A DNA stretch of 64,000 nt. Source: Spiroplasma citri. GTDB taxonomy: Bacteria > Bacillota_I > Bacilli_A > Mycoplasmatales > Mycoplasmataceae. The first letter of the stretch is position 1; the number at the start of each line of letters is the position of its first letter. Under the pieces are notes generated by a model. It made no database searches. It had not been told where the DNA came from and saw nothing but the letters and a program-made list of their open reading frames with translations. Below, one piece after another: positions 52,452 through 64,000 of the stretch. The DNA lies in NCBI RefSeq assembly GCF_001886855.1, contig NZ_CP013197.1, positions 620,001 to 684,000 on the forward strand, read 5' to 3'. A program made the translations under genes and the position numbers.

Positions 52452-52871
52452 TTAAATAATTCGTAAAATATCGTTTGGTTTAATATTTAAAAAATTAATC
52501 ATCCCAGGAGCAAGACAATAGACAAAATAACATTGTGGAAAATAATGACTCATTTTTTGTGGCCCAAAATTTTGAATTGTGTGAATAACTTCAAAGTTTT
52601 TATTACAAAAAATGACATCAAGTTGATAAAAAATTCCAAAACTATTAAAACCACGTACTTTACGTAATAAATATCCATTTTTCATTGTAATATCATTTGG
52701 TTGAATTAAACTTGTGAATTTTTCCCGAAAAGTTTTAATTACATGAATATTAATGTCTTGTGGAATACTATTAACAATTAATGATTTACGATTTTTTAAC
52801 AAATAATATTTTTTATTTCGTTTATGTTTTGTTCGATGAAATTTATAAATTACTTTTGAGAAAAATCCCAT
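52452..52871 (-). CDS. DUF192-like protein
   Basis: 139 aa. Basic N-terminus (MGFFSKVIYKFHRTKHKRNK), then MKNGYLLRKVRGFNSFGIFY, LDVIFCNKNFEVIHTI and VYCLAPGMINFLNIKPNDIL, which fits the DUF192 beta-barrel (L-x-D-V-x-F, then E-x-x-P/APG-x-x-x-x-x-x-I-x-x-GD-like end). ATG 52871 follows AAAGGTG; an in-frame GTG at 52880 is also possible. Function unknown. Confidence 0.6.
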   Translation of the reverse strand: MGFFSKVIYKFHRTKHKRNKKYYLLKNRKSLIVNSIPQDINIHVIKTFREKFTSLIQPNDITMKNGYLLRKVRGFNSFGIFYQLDVIFCNKNFEVIHTIQNFGPQKMSHYFPQCYFVYCLAPGMINFLNIKPNDILRII

Positions 52872-52951
52872 GCATAACACCTTTTCCTTTTTTTTCTTAA
52901 CAATTATATAAAATTATATTATAATTACCAAGAGAAAAAGAGGTGTTATTT

Positions 52952-53503
52952 ATGAAATTTGCATTGTTTTTAGCAACAGGCTTTGAAGAAGGTGAAGCAA
53001 TTATTACAACCGGTGTGTTACGACGAGGAGGCATTAAGTTAGAATTAATTAGTATTACCAAAGCATTAGAAGTTGTCTCATCGCATGATGTTACGATTAA
53101 AGCTGATAAATTAATTGAAGATGTTAAATATGAAGATTATGATGGTTTTATTTTACCAGGTGGTCGAATTGGTGTTGATAATCTTGCAAAAAATGAGATG
53201 TTAAAAGATTGATTATTAAAAGCTAATAATGCTCAGAAAACAATTGCTGCAGTTTGTGCAGCGCCCCAAATTTTAGGGCATTTAGGAATTTTAGACAATA
53301 AAGAAGCAACAAGTTATCCTGGATGTACAGAAGGAATGGACAAGGCAATTTATAATAATGAAATTGCTGCTATTACTGATGGTCATATTATTACTGGTGC
53401 TTCAGTTGGTTCAACAATGAATTTTGCTTTAGCAATTGCTGATCGAGTTTTGGGAGCAGAAAAAGTAATGAAGCTTCAAAATGAATTAGTAATTCGTGAT
53501 TAA
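52952..53503 (+). CDS. DJ-1/PfpI family protein
   Basis: 183 aa. ALFLATGFEEGEAIITTGVL near the start with the conserved Glu (residue 14-18 region), GFILPGGRIGVDNLA, and the nucleophile elbow AAVCAAPQILGHL with Cys at about 105, plus SYPGCTEGM and DGHIITGASVGS: all DJ-1/ThiJ features. Members act as glyoxalases/deglycases or redox chaperones; which applies is unknown. RBS GAGGTG. Region 53504-53790 downstream has no gene I can support. Confidence 0.9.
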
Positions 53504-53790
53504 TTTAGTTCTATTAAACGTTTTCATAATAAATTGTAAAAGAGTAAAATTAATATACCTCAAATGAGCACATTAATTTTGTATAAATTATTTAGCAACT
53601 CTTAAAAGTAATTCTGATAAATTTTCTTAATCCTTTGTTCAGATAAAAAAGAGTTTAAAATTTTAGTTGAGGTAGATATGTTCGTTTGTTATATTTAAAT
53701 AACAATACGGTTTTTTAACTATAATTTAAATGAATATTAAATTTATATTTTATTTTACTCAAAACTGAACTACAATAAGGAGGAAAGAAA

Positions 53791-55383
53791 ATGAAAAAGT
53801 TACTAGCCTTTTTAGGAGCTATTTCATTAGTTGGATCAAATGCTGCTTTGATTACAGCATGTACTACTAAAAAAAGAAGATGCAAATCTTGAAAATATTA
53901 AGCGAGAGTTGTCACAATATGTTGAAACACCATTTTTTGCTTCATCATCAAATGTAACAAGCGAACAGTTAACAGCAGAGTTAAGTAGTCCTGTTACTTT
54001 AGGAAGTTATAAATTAACCGTTACAAATGATACAACATTTGTGCAACCAAAAATTATTGATAATAATCATTCAGATGAAAAAATAGCACAAGTTAATACT
54101 TTAAATATTTTACAAGAGCAAGATACTAAAAAAGGTTTAGATGTTGTTAATGGAACTGCTAGTGTTAGTATTTTCAAAAAAAGACAAAGAACAATTCAAT
54201 GTTAAAATTCAATGAGTTACAAATGAGTTAATTCTTTTAAAAAATACTGTCAATAAAATTGACAATACAAGTGGGAAATTACAAAATATTAATTTACCAT
54301 TACCACCATTAATACAAGGGGTAAATATAACTTTTGCTGATTTATATACTTTTATTAGTTTGTTACCTTTACCAGAGCATGAAATTATGGACATTGATTT
54401 ACCTAAAATTAATGAACCAGATTTTCTTAAAAAATTTGATACAGTATTAAATCGTATTGTTGAGAATGTTAAGAATACTCTAAAATTTGATATTAGTGGT
54501 TATCTTAATAAAGATATTTCTTTTGACCAAACACTTGTTGGAAAAGGAACAGTTAAAGACCTTTTACATAATATGGCTCCTGATTTAATTGCTTTATTGC
54601 AATGATTTATTAGAGAAGGAAAAGAAAAAATTGAATCAACGCATAATACAGTCTTACCATTAATACAATATTTATTCTCACCAGTTAATGAACAATTATA
54701 AAGAAAATATTAAAGGTACTTTTGGTGAAACAGAATATTTTTATCAAAATACTAATACAAATTTAGATAGTTTAGCATTTCATGCTTTAACTGGTTATCG
54801 AAATCATTACAAAAAAACGGATAGTAAATATCGATTCTCATTAGATGTTCCTTTGTTTGGCGGTGAAATTAACCAAAGCAAAATTAAAACTTTACTTAAG
54901 CTAAAACCAACGTTATTAATTGGGAGCATCTTAGATATTTTTGCTTCAAAAGGTGACGAAGGAATTGATGCTGTTAACACAAATCTTGTTCAACCAAGTA
55001 CATGAGAAAGAATTAATAGTTTACTTGCTGGTTTTCTTCCTAAAATTAATTTTTTCTTAGGTCCACAATTGATGATTTATGCTGGTTCTAATACTTTACG
55101 TGATTTTGGAGTAAGTAATACGGAATTAAGAAGTAATGATGTTACAATGAGCGCTGGAATGGTTAAATTACAATTTAAAAAAGATGGTAAGTGAGAAAAT
55201 TTCAGAGCAATTATTGGGAAAGATAAGACTCCTAACTTAACCCAAATTTTAACTGCTGTAGACTTTAAATTGAGTTTTACTAATGTTAAGTTTAAAGTTA
55301 CAGCAAAAACTAATGCCAAAATTGTTTATGAAACGAATGGTCAATCTCATTTTGACTTGTGATTCTCAGATGAGCATGAGTAA
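53791..55383 (+). pseudogene. Large lipoprotein, three frameshifts
   Basis: RBS AAGGAGGAAAG. Signal peptide MKKLLAFLGAISLVGSNAAL with lipobox ITACTT. Single-base shifts in A runs near 53875 and 54185 and near 54692. Between and after them the frame is well preserved (SQYVETPFFASSSNVTSEQL; LPLPEHEIMDIDLPKINEPD; GAE-like end HFDLWFSDEHE). Restored length about 530 aa. Function unknown; probable surface lipoprotein. Confidence 0.7.
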
Positions 55384-55401
55384 TAATTTGAAAATCTTAT
55401 A

Positions 55402-55440
55402 ATGAAAAAGTTTTCAATTAAAAATTGAAAACTTTTTTAA
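55402..55440 (+). terminator. Rho-independent terminator
   Basis: AAAAGTTTTCAATT, loop AAA, AATTGAAAACTTTTTT. Confidence 0.85.
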
Positions 55441-55505
55441 TTCTTTTTTTTTGTTTATAATTAACTTAGAATAATGTGTAAAAAACAAAAGGAGTTAGAT
55501 TATTA

Positions 55506-56795
55506 ATGAAAAAAATATTATTAATGTTAACTAGTTTGGGAATTATAATGCCACCTAGTTTTAATTTAATTGCTTGTAATCCGCCACAACAATATGAAAA
55601 AAATATTTTACAAACATTTCAAATTAATACTAATCAGACAGGACCTGAAATTCTTAATAATCTTCATACTTTTATGCAAATTCGATATAATCTAAAACAA
55701 GATCCAAGCGCAGTTAAAATTGCTAAATATGAAATTTGATATAATAATAAAAATATTAATAATGACAAGACAACAACTGTTACTCGTGATAAAATTATTA
55801 ATATTATTATTAAATTAGCGCTCCCTGATAAAACAATTCAATTTGATCAACAAAATTTAGTACAAGAAAGTTTTATTTTAGGTGGTACTTACAAAGTTAA
55901 TATTAAAGTAACCGATGTTAATAAACAGGATATTAAAACAGTAGTTGTTAATGATTTAAAATTAGCAGCACATGAAGAAAAAACATATGCCGCTTTAAAC
56001 AATGAGGTGGAAATTGTAGAAGCAGTTCGGAATGCTATTAATCAGCGCTTGTCAATTACTGCTTCGAATAATGACTTTATTTTAACAAATGACCAAGTTC
56101 CTCAAGATAAACAAGTTCCTAATATGGTTGTTACTTTTACCGTCACTGCTACAGCAAGTAGTAGTTTAATTCAAGGCTCATTTACTTTTAGTAATACTTT
56201 ATTAGCACGCGAAGATATTTCTAGTGTGGAAATTAACAAAATGTTAATTATTCCAAATCCAAGATTAACATATCAAGCGTTAAACCAAAATCCAGAAATA
56301 TTAGATGCTATTATTGGCACAATTAATAATAAATTACAAATTACAATTACAACAAACGATTTTGTTGTTACAAATGATCAAGAAGTTGAGAAAAAACAGG
56401 CGCCAAGTCAAAAAGTACATTTTACAGTTAAAGCAACAGAAAGTAGTAATTTAATTAAAGGAAGTTCTAATTTTATTGTTGATTTACAAAAATTAGATAT
56501 AAGTTTAGTTACGATAACAAAAATTGGTTTGATTGCAAATCCGGATGCTAATTATCAAGAATTAAACAAAAATGCTAATTTAATAAGCGAAGTAATAAAA
56601 ACAATTCAAACAATATTTTCAATTATTGTGAAAAATGATGATTTTAAAATTACTAATAATCATGACAAAAGTACTGATAAACAAAAACCGGGAGAAATTG
56701 TTGAATTTACGGTGCTGGCTAATGAAAATAGTCAATTAATTACTAGCAAGTTTACTTTTAAAATAACTTTACTATCAAAAGAAATTTCATATTAA
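55506..56795 (+). CDS. Lipoprotein with spiralin-like repeats
   Basis: 429 aa, intact. Signal peptide MKKILLMLTSLGIIMPPSFN, lipobox LIACNP. From about residue 160 three repeats of ~90 residues occur, each with a helix, then NNDFILTND / TNDFVVTND / NDDFKITNN, then VTFTVTATASSSLIQGSF-like strand and a hydrophobic end followed by DISxVxI. This unit (DF-x-ITN ... V-x-V-x-A-x-x-x-S-x-L-I-x-G-x-F) resembles the domain in spiralin, the major spiroplasma surface lipoprotein. Role inferred as surface exposed; spiralins bind insect glycoproteins. Confidence 0.75.
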
Positions 56796-56824
56796 AAATT
56801 ATTGCAATAGAAGAGGAAACTAAA

Positions 56825-57846
56825 ATGATTGAAAAGTTAAGAAATAATGATTGAAAAATAGTAAGTCGAAAAATTATTAATGATCAATTGCAAGAATATT
56901 ACCATAATAATATTTCCTTTCAACCTCCAAGGAAACGGTTACAATTAATTATTCGTTGAATGATGTTTTTAGGACCCTTTTTAGTATTATGGGAATTTTT
57001 ATTGTGATTTTATTTGTAGTAAAAAATATTAAAATAACTTTAATATGAATTCCTATTTTAATGTTCTTAATTGGAATTGTGCTAATTATCATAGTTTGTT
57101 ATTATATTGTTAAATGAACATGATTATTAAAATTATCCGATAAAATTATGGATAAAATTGATTTAGTAACAATTTATAATTTAGCATTAGGCGAATATTT
57201 TACTTCTGAATTAACATTATTAGGGATTACTAAAATATTTAAACCATTACCAACAGACTTAATTAATTTTAATAATAACACTAAAATTGTTTTTTTTAAT
57301 TTAACTTATTCTAGTGGCAATATTTCTTTTGAAACAATTACTCATAAGGTTCCAACTAAAATTAACAATAAGATTGATAAGGAAGAATTTTATCGTATTC
57401 CAATTTTGACAGTCCAGCCACATAACAAATTAACAGCGCAATTTACAATCCAACCGCGAGGGGTAACAACCAAGTTTTTTAATCCATTAAATTATATTAA
57501 TTTACAAGATAATTTATTTGAAGAAAAATTTTTAGTTGGTGGTACATCTGAACGGGCAATTAAAGCAATTTTAACGCCACAAGTTCGAAAAAATTTATTT
57601 ATTTTAGCACGAAAAGCACCAACCATTCCAGCAATTGATGCTGATGAAGGGGTTTTAACATTATTATTTCAATCTTATTTAGTTAAAAGTTGAAATGATA
57701 AAACAATGGCCTTAACAACAGTAGAATTTTCCGGAAAGTTTGATAATATTATTCAAGATATTCTTTCAAAAATTGAAACTGATATTATTTGATTAAAAGA
57801 ATGTTTTACATGATTAAATCAATTTGACATTATAACTATTCAGTAA
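56825..57846 (+). pseudogene. DUF3137-like membrane protein, frameshifted
   Basis: MIEKLRNNDWKIVSRKIIND then two membrane helices; the frame breaks near 56988 (LGPFLV, then GIFIVILFVV) and runs open to TAA 57844. The soluble part has FKPLPTDLINFNNNTKIVFF and TERAIKAILTPQVRKNLFIL, the latter typical of DUF3137 proteins. Same overall plan as 12779-13759. One base repair would restore about 340 aa. Confidence 0.6.
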
Positions 57847-57901
57847 ATAATTTTATAATTACTTATTTTGTTAATAATTACCAGAAGAGAGATGAAAATA
57901 A

Positions 57902-60637
57902 ATGGGAGAAAAGTTTTTTACAAATCAAAATCAGCAAAAATTATTAGTTGAATTAAATAATGAAATGTGTACTGCTGATGAAGTGTGCTTTGTCTTTCCT
58001 TTTATTTCAAAGGCAATCATTAATAAAATTGAAACATCAATTAATCATTGTTGAATGCAAAAAATTCCAATTCGAATTATTACGACAACTTTTGATGATT
58101 TAGCAGAATACAATAATTTATTAGAATTGACCCGGTTAGTGACAACTTATGATAATATCCAAATCAAAGTTGAAGATAATCTAGAAAAACGAAGTGAACG
58201 AATTCATATTAAAGCTTCGCTTTTTAAGCGATTCCATGGTATTTCAACTGTCATTCTTGGTTCTTCAAATTTAACTTATAAAGGAATGGTTACTGGGCGA
58301 GAATGAAACATTAAATTAACAGCAAAAAATAATCCTAATTTAGTTACGGAAATAATTGCTGAATTTGAACATTTATGAAATGAAGTTTTAGTTGATTTTA
58401 ATGATGAAATAGCACGTAATTATTTATTAGAACGAATTAGTCAAAATCAATCACTGCGAATTACAACAATGTTTAATCATACTGCAAATGAAATTTTAAC
58501 CATTCGGAAATATTTATATGATTTTCAAAAAGTAATTGTGGCAAAATTACAATATCGTCGGCGCTGTGGCAAGAAAGCACATTTAGTAATTATGGCAACG
58601 GGAACTGGAAAAACTGTTGTTGCTGCGTTTGATTATTTACACCAATTACAAGAAAATAATCATCAAACTTTGAAGTTGTTATTTTTGGCTCATCAAAAAG
58701 AAATTTTAGACCAAGCATTGCAAACTTTTCGTAATGTCCTAATGGATCAAACTTTTGGGGAAGTAATGTATGAGGGCAAAGTAACACAGAATCAAACGCA
58801 TGTCTTTGCAACAATTCAAACTATGGCAACTCGCTTGCCACAGTTTGCTGCAGATCATTTTGATGTGGTCATTTTTGATGAAGCACATCATATTGCTGCT
58901 GCTACCTTTGACCAAGTTTTTAATTATTTTCAACCACAACAAATACTTGGATTAACAGCAACACCAGAACGAGAAGATGGTAAGTCAATCAAAAAATATT
59001 TTCTTGATGAATATGCGGAAGAATTACGACTATGAGATGCAGTTAATCAACGTTTATTATGCCCATTTGATTATTATTGTATTGATGACAATACTGTTGA
59101 TTTAACTGGGGTTGATTTAAACGCTGATAATGAACTTTTTAAAAAGTTAAATACTAAGGCTCGAAATGAATTATTATTAAAAATGATTGATAAGTATATT
59201 GGTTTATATGCAAAACCAGTCGCATTAATTTTTTGTGTTACGACTGAACATGCTAAATTAGTAGCAACATTTTTACGAACAAAACATTTACGTGCAGATT
59301 ACTTAACTTCTGAAAATCGTGATCACCGAACACGGATTTTACATGAATTTAAAACAGGACGAATTAATTATTTATGTATTGTTAATATGTTTAATGAAGG
59401 AATTGATGTTCCTGAAATTAATACTATTATTTTATTACGACCAACAAATTCAAAGACAGTTTATTTACAACAACTTGGGCGAGGTCTTCGTAAAACAGAA
59501 TTAAAAAGTCGATTAGAAGTTTATGATTTAATTAGTAATATTGATAGTAAATATGATATTACTGTTGGTATTAAAAACTTATATGATCCAAAATTAACGT
59601 CAATAAAGGGATTATTAGCTAATGAAGGTTTGCCCTATAATTGTACAATTACTTTAGAACAACGTTCACAAAAAATTATTTTAAATAACTTACGAAAATG
59701 ATATGATAATCGGGCTCGAATTAAAACCCATATTCGTGAATATTATCAAAAATATCATGAAGCAGGATTAAAACATTTACTATATGATTATGATTTATCC
59801 TTATATCAATTTTATAATTATGTTAATGATTTTTATGTTAAAATTGGCCGAAATATCACGCATTATCGTCAAAATGAAAATAATACTAATCGAAATAAAA
59901 ATATTTTAAAACAATTTTTATTTTTAGATAGTTATCCAATTATTAATTATTTTATTTTACGTTTAAGTCAAACGCTTGCTGCTGATGCTATTAACCTTGA
60001 ATACGATAATTTATTAATAACATCATTATTATATGAAGTAACAAGTATGAATGTTTTTACGCAATTATTTCCAAATTATTTAACCATTCCTGATTTAGTA
60101 ACTTATTTTATTGAACAACATCAAGTTATTGTGGCTGAATTATTGTTGCTTTTACAATATAAATTAGAACATGAAACATTAAAAATGTATTCTGCTACCA
60201 CAACACCATTGTTACAAGGGTCTACTTATACTGTAAAACAAGTCTTATCAGTTATTGGCCGAACTAATTTTTTATTATCACGAGGTGAGTTACGAATTAT
60301 TGCTTTTCAGGCCGGATATTTAACATTTGATCAAACAAAACAAGTTATTTTAGCGGATGAGGATGGGACTCGTTATGGGAAATTAACAAAATATTTACCT
60401 GATCAAGAGATATTTTATTGGTCAATTCCAGGAGTAATGACAATAGCTAGTAAATTAGTGCGAGATCTGCAAAATAGTACAATTACAAAATACTTGTTTT
60501 TACAAAATAAAATTAATTTAAAATGACCAAATTTAGGATTAAAATTATATTCCTTTGTTGGTTTTGGGCAGTATAACACAATGCTAACAGACAAATATCT
60601 TACTGCAAAATTTTTTGTTCAAGATGAACAAGAATAG
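57902..60637 (+). CDS. PLD-DEAD/DEAH helicase with DUF3427-like C-terminus
   Basis: 911-aa intact protein. N-terminal phospholipase-D-type domain: RIHIKASLF (His102, Lys104) and ILGSSNLTYKGM. Helicase superfamily 2: Walker A IMATGTGKTV (Lys237), motif II VVIFDEAHHI (Asp326-His329), motif III LGLTATPERED, and the second RecA domain with VTTEHAKLVATFL, VNMFNEGIDVPEI and QQLGRGLRK. The remaining ~300 residues resemble DUF3427-type extensions. One HKD motif implies dimerisation for nuclease activity. RBS AGAGAG. Probably DNA repair or defence; no partner genes known to me apart from the SNF2 helicase next door. Confidence 0.85.
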
Positions 60638-60763
60638 GTCTTCATTGAACCCTATTATTATTTATAATTTAATGCTAAAAAATATTAATCCATCTTACTA
60701 GTTAGGTAAAAATGTATTATAATTAAAGAATAATATTATTTTTATTAAAGGAGCCTATATAAA

Positions 60764-63700
60764 ATGAAAAGTTTTAGTCTTGAATACATTCGGAGTTTAA
60801 CGAGGTTAGCAACATTTAATAATGCGGAACAGTTATATCAAACGAAAAAAATAACGTTATTAAAAATTGATGAACAGCAAACTTCCGATGATGAAAAAGA
60901 ATTAATGATTTATTGTCAAGTAGCAACAAAACATAGTGGGGATTATTATGATGTTAATGTTGTTTTTGCTTTAAGTAATAATTTAACTTTTTTAACACGG
61001 CAAAATTGTAGTTGTATTGACTATAATTTTCAACATCAAATTTGTCAGCATATTATTGCTGTTTTGCTTTTTGCTTTTTATGAATCAAACAATAATTTAC
61101 TTACATGACGATTATTTTTTACAGCAACTGATCAACTATTAACAACATTTATTAATAAAAATAAACAAACCTATGCCTTAAAAGAACGAATTATTACTTG
61201 TGAATGTAATTTAATTATTGATTCTACTTTGCAACAACCACCAGCCGTACAACTAAAGTTAGGATATGAAGGTGAGCAATTATTTGTTATTAAAAATATT
61301 TATCATTTTTTGATTTTTTTAACAAAACATGCCCTTGACTCAGATTATATAAAAGGTTACAAAATTTCACAAAAATTTATTTTTTATCCCAATAAAAGTA
61401 CGCTTTCACCATTTGCTGAAAAAGTAATTAAGTTTTTGCAACAAGAGTTTATTAATGTTAGTAGTTTTTTACAAACACAGAAAATGGATTTTTATGGGGT
61501 ATCAATTACAAAAAGTTTTGGGTTTTCATCATCACAAACTGATCAATTTTTAAGTCACATTAAAGGTGAAACAATTAAGCTAATAATTGATGGTGAAGAA
61601 TATTCTGATGTTAAAATTAGTGTTGAGCAATATCAACCATCTTTATCTATTCAACAAAAAGATAATATTATTCAAATTATTAATAAAAAAGAAAATCCAA
61701 TTATTTTAACATCATCTCAACAAAGTCTATTTGATGCTAAGCAAATTTTTTTATTAAATCATAAAGATACTTTTTTATTAGGTCCAATTTATCAAACAAT
61801 GGTACTAACAAAACACAATAAAATTATATTTACTCCCCAACAAACTAATGATGTTATTAAAGAAATTGTTGCATTATTAGATTATCCAGATAATACGATT
61901 CAAATTGACCCTATAATTTTAAACTCATTAGAAAAAACACCATTAGTTATTGAAAGCTATTTTGATTTTAAAAACAAAGAAATTATGTTACGCCCTCTTT
62001 TTCGCTATGGAGCAATAACATTTGATTTACTAAATAAATCAAATAATGACAATAAAATTGTTTTACGAAATGTTTATCATGAGCAAGAATATTTAACATT
62101 TTGTAAGCAACTTGGTTTTGTTCAAAAAGGGCATTATTTTATACTAAATGAATTAGAACATGTTTTAAAATTATTATCAAAAGATATTTTAACATTAGAA
62201 AAACTTTCACAAATTTTTTATACTGATAATTTTAAAAATGTTCGTTTAATTGATTTTAAAGTAACAAGTAGTACAATTAATGTTAATCAAAATAACGACT
62301 GGTTAGAATTTGATTTTAAACTTTCAAAACTTGATTATTCGGATTTAGGTGAAATTTTAAATGCGATTAATCATAATCAAAAATATTATCAGTTAACAAA
62401 TGGTAGCATTATTGATTTGCAAGAACAAACATTGCAAAAATTTGCAACCTTAATTAATCAGTTTAATTTTAAGCAAGAACAATTTGCACAAGGAAAATTG
62501 CAAGTTTCAAAATATCATGCATTAACAGTTTACAATAACTTAGATTTATGAGCTGAGTTCAATTGTCATTTTAACCTTGATTTTGATCATTTAATTACAA
62601 AAATTAAACATTTAGAACAAAATGAATTTAGTGTTCCAACACCTTTAACATCAATGATGTTCGATTTTCAAAAAAAAGGTTATTTTTGATTAAAAACTTT
62701 AGCTTCGTTAGGCTTTGGTGGTATTTTAGCAGATGAAATGGGATTAGGAAAAACATTACAAACAATTAGTTTTATCTTAAAAGAATATGAATTAAATCAG
62801 CAAATGGCACCAGTTTTAATTATTGTTCCAGCAGCATTAATTTATAATTGAAAAACGGAAATTGACCGGTTTGCACCTATGTTACAAACACTAGTTATTG
62901 CTGGTGAACGAAAAACGCGTGAAATGTTATTTACCAAAATTACGCAAGGGCAAGTGGTGATTACCTCTTATCCATTATTACGACGTGATATTCATTATTA
63001 TCAACAAATTTTCTTTCAATATTGTTTTTTAGATGAAGCACAACATATTAAAAACCCACATTCAATTAATGCAAAACTAGTTAATACTTTAAAAACAGGA
63101 ATTCGGTTTGCTTTGACAGGTACACCAATTGAAAATAATCTAACTGAATTATGATCAATTTTTAATTTTATTTTACCTGGTTTTTTATTACAACATCAAC
63201 AATTCCAAAAGCGATATGAAATTCCAATTATTCGTGAACAAAATGAAGCAGTTAAAAAAGAATTATTACAAAAAATTGCACCGTTTATTTTGCGTCGTTT
63301 AAAACAAGGGGTAATGAGTGAATTACCACCAAAGATTGAAAATAAAATTTTAGTGGAAATGACAGTACGGCAAAAGAAAATTTATGCTGCATATGCTAAT
63401 GCTGCGCGAGAAGAAATTAATAAAATTTTAACGGCAGGGCAATACCAACAAAATCGTTTAAAAATTTTTGCTACCTTAACTAAATTACGTCAAATTTGTT
63501 GTGACCCGAGTATTTTAGATAAAAAATATCAAAATGAAAGTGCTAAATTAGATGCATTACGAGATATTTTTGATGATCTTGCTGGTAGTGGTCATAAAAT
63601 ATTAATTTTTTCACAATTTACTACTGTTTTAAAACGAATTAAAGCAATTGTGGAAGAAATAGGTTTACAATACTTTTATTTAGACGGAAAAACTCGCTCG

Positions 63701-64000
63701 GAAAGTCGAGTGCTAATGACAGAAAAGTTTAATGAAGATAAAATAATTAATGTTTTTTTAATTTCATTAAAAGCTGGTGGAGTTGGTTTAAATTTAACAG
63801 CAGCAGATGTTGTTATTCATTTTGATCCATGATGAAATCCTTCGGTAGAGAATCAAGCAACAGACCGTGCTCATCGTTTTGGACAACAAAATACTGTTCA
63901 GGTAATAAAGTTGATTGCAAAAGGGACCATTGAAGAAAAAATTTTAACAATTCAAAATAATAAGCAAGAGGTAATCAATGCCGTTTTAAATAATAATTCG
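60764..64000 (+). CDS. SNF2-family helicase with SWIM zinc finger, 3' end outside window
   Basis: At least 1079 aa, open to the window end. N-terminal SWIM finger with CxC at 82/84 and CxH at 94/96 (NCSCIDYNF, ICQHII). A long middle region precedes the SNF2 ATPase: ILADEMGLGKTLQT (Walker A near residue 660), IVPAALIYNWKTEI, FLDEAQHIKN, LTGTPIENNLTELW, then second RecA domain with ILIFSQFTTVLKRI, LKAGGVGLNLTAADVV and DRAHRFGQQNTVQV. Typical bacterial SWIM-SNF2 translocase. RBS AAAGGAG. 60638-60763 is an AT-rich spacer. It is likely a DNA translocase involved in repair, transcription or defence. Confidence 0.92.

Noticed and set aside
58590-58942. Minus-strand ORFs in the PLD-helicase gene
   Set aside because: Shadows of helicase motifs on the other strand; no RBS or codon signal.

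Overview
The window is chromosomal DNA of a Spiroplasma, most likely from the S. citri group. Reading frames stay open only if TGA codes for tryptophan (genetic code 4). Base composition is very AT-rich. Lipoproteins with Mollicutes-type signal peptides are everywhere. The complete gene for the Spiroplasma-specific cytoskeletal fibril protein (fib, 512 aa) lies at 9843-11381, and the plectrovirus-type genes present are known from spiroplasmas. Species-level assignment is inference.

Layout. 1-1678: end of an OppA-type lipoprotein and a frameshifted second one. 1821-7427: housekeeping genes (efp, an Asp23-like gene, an APC permease, a frameshifted udk, greA) interrupted by a decayed insertion sequence at 2830-4205. 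7534-11381: a broken coiled-coil secreted protein, two small peptides with bacteriocin-type leaders, then fib. 11496-16557: a YitT-type membrane protein, a DUF3137-like membrane protein, nfo, a dual-specificity phosphatase, and ispG, which runs without a stop into a cysteine-rich tail. 17121-21258: a large decayed secreted protein, then a purine-family riboswitch ahead of a BMP-type nucleoside-binding lipoprotein. 21271-29651: an 8.4-kb near-palindrome whose arms each carry a UPF0236/ISLre2-type transposase, a phage terminase and a lipoprotein, all more or less broken. 30052-34975: a lipoprotein, a decayed miaA copy with its structured RNA leader, obg and nadE. 35101-40489: an integrated, decayed SpV1-type plectrovirus on the minus strand that truncates a lipoprotein gene. 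40667-43475: another transposase remnant, then the intact miaA copy with a second copy of the structured RNA. 43610-48784: a minus-strand early region resembling a tailed phage (Gp157-like, pentapeptide, small ORFs, DNA methyltransferase) plus a second plectrovirus fragment. 48828-52395: a miniature inverted-repeat element and two inverted transposase remnants bracketing a membrane protein gene, hpf and a coiled-coil gene. 52452-64000: a DUF192-like protein, a DJ-1 family protein, two large lipoproteins (one built of spiralin-like repeats), a second DUF3137-like gene, and two large helicases (PLD-DEAD/DEAH and SWIM-SNF2) in tandem.

Functionally the ordinary part is translation and transcription support (efp, greA, hpf, miaA, obg), cell shape (fib), DNA repair (nfo, helicases), cofactor and isoprenoid synthesis (nadE, ispG) and nutrient capture (OppA, BMP lipoprotein, permease). 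The remainder is mobile DNA and genes in decay. Many frameshifts fall in A/T homopolymers, so some of the decay could be sequencing error. I found no tRNA, rRNA or CRISPR array.
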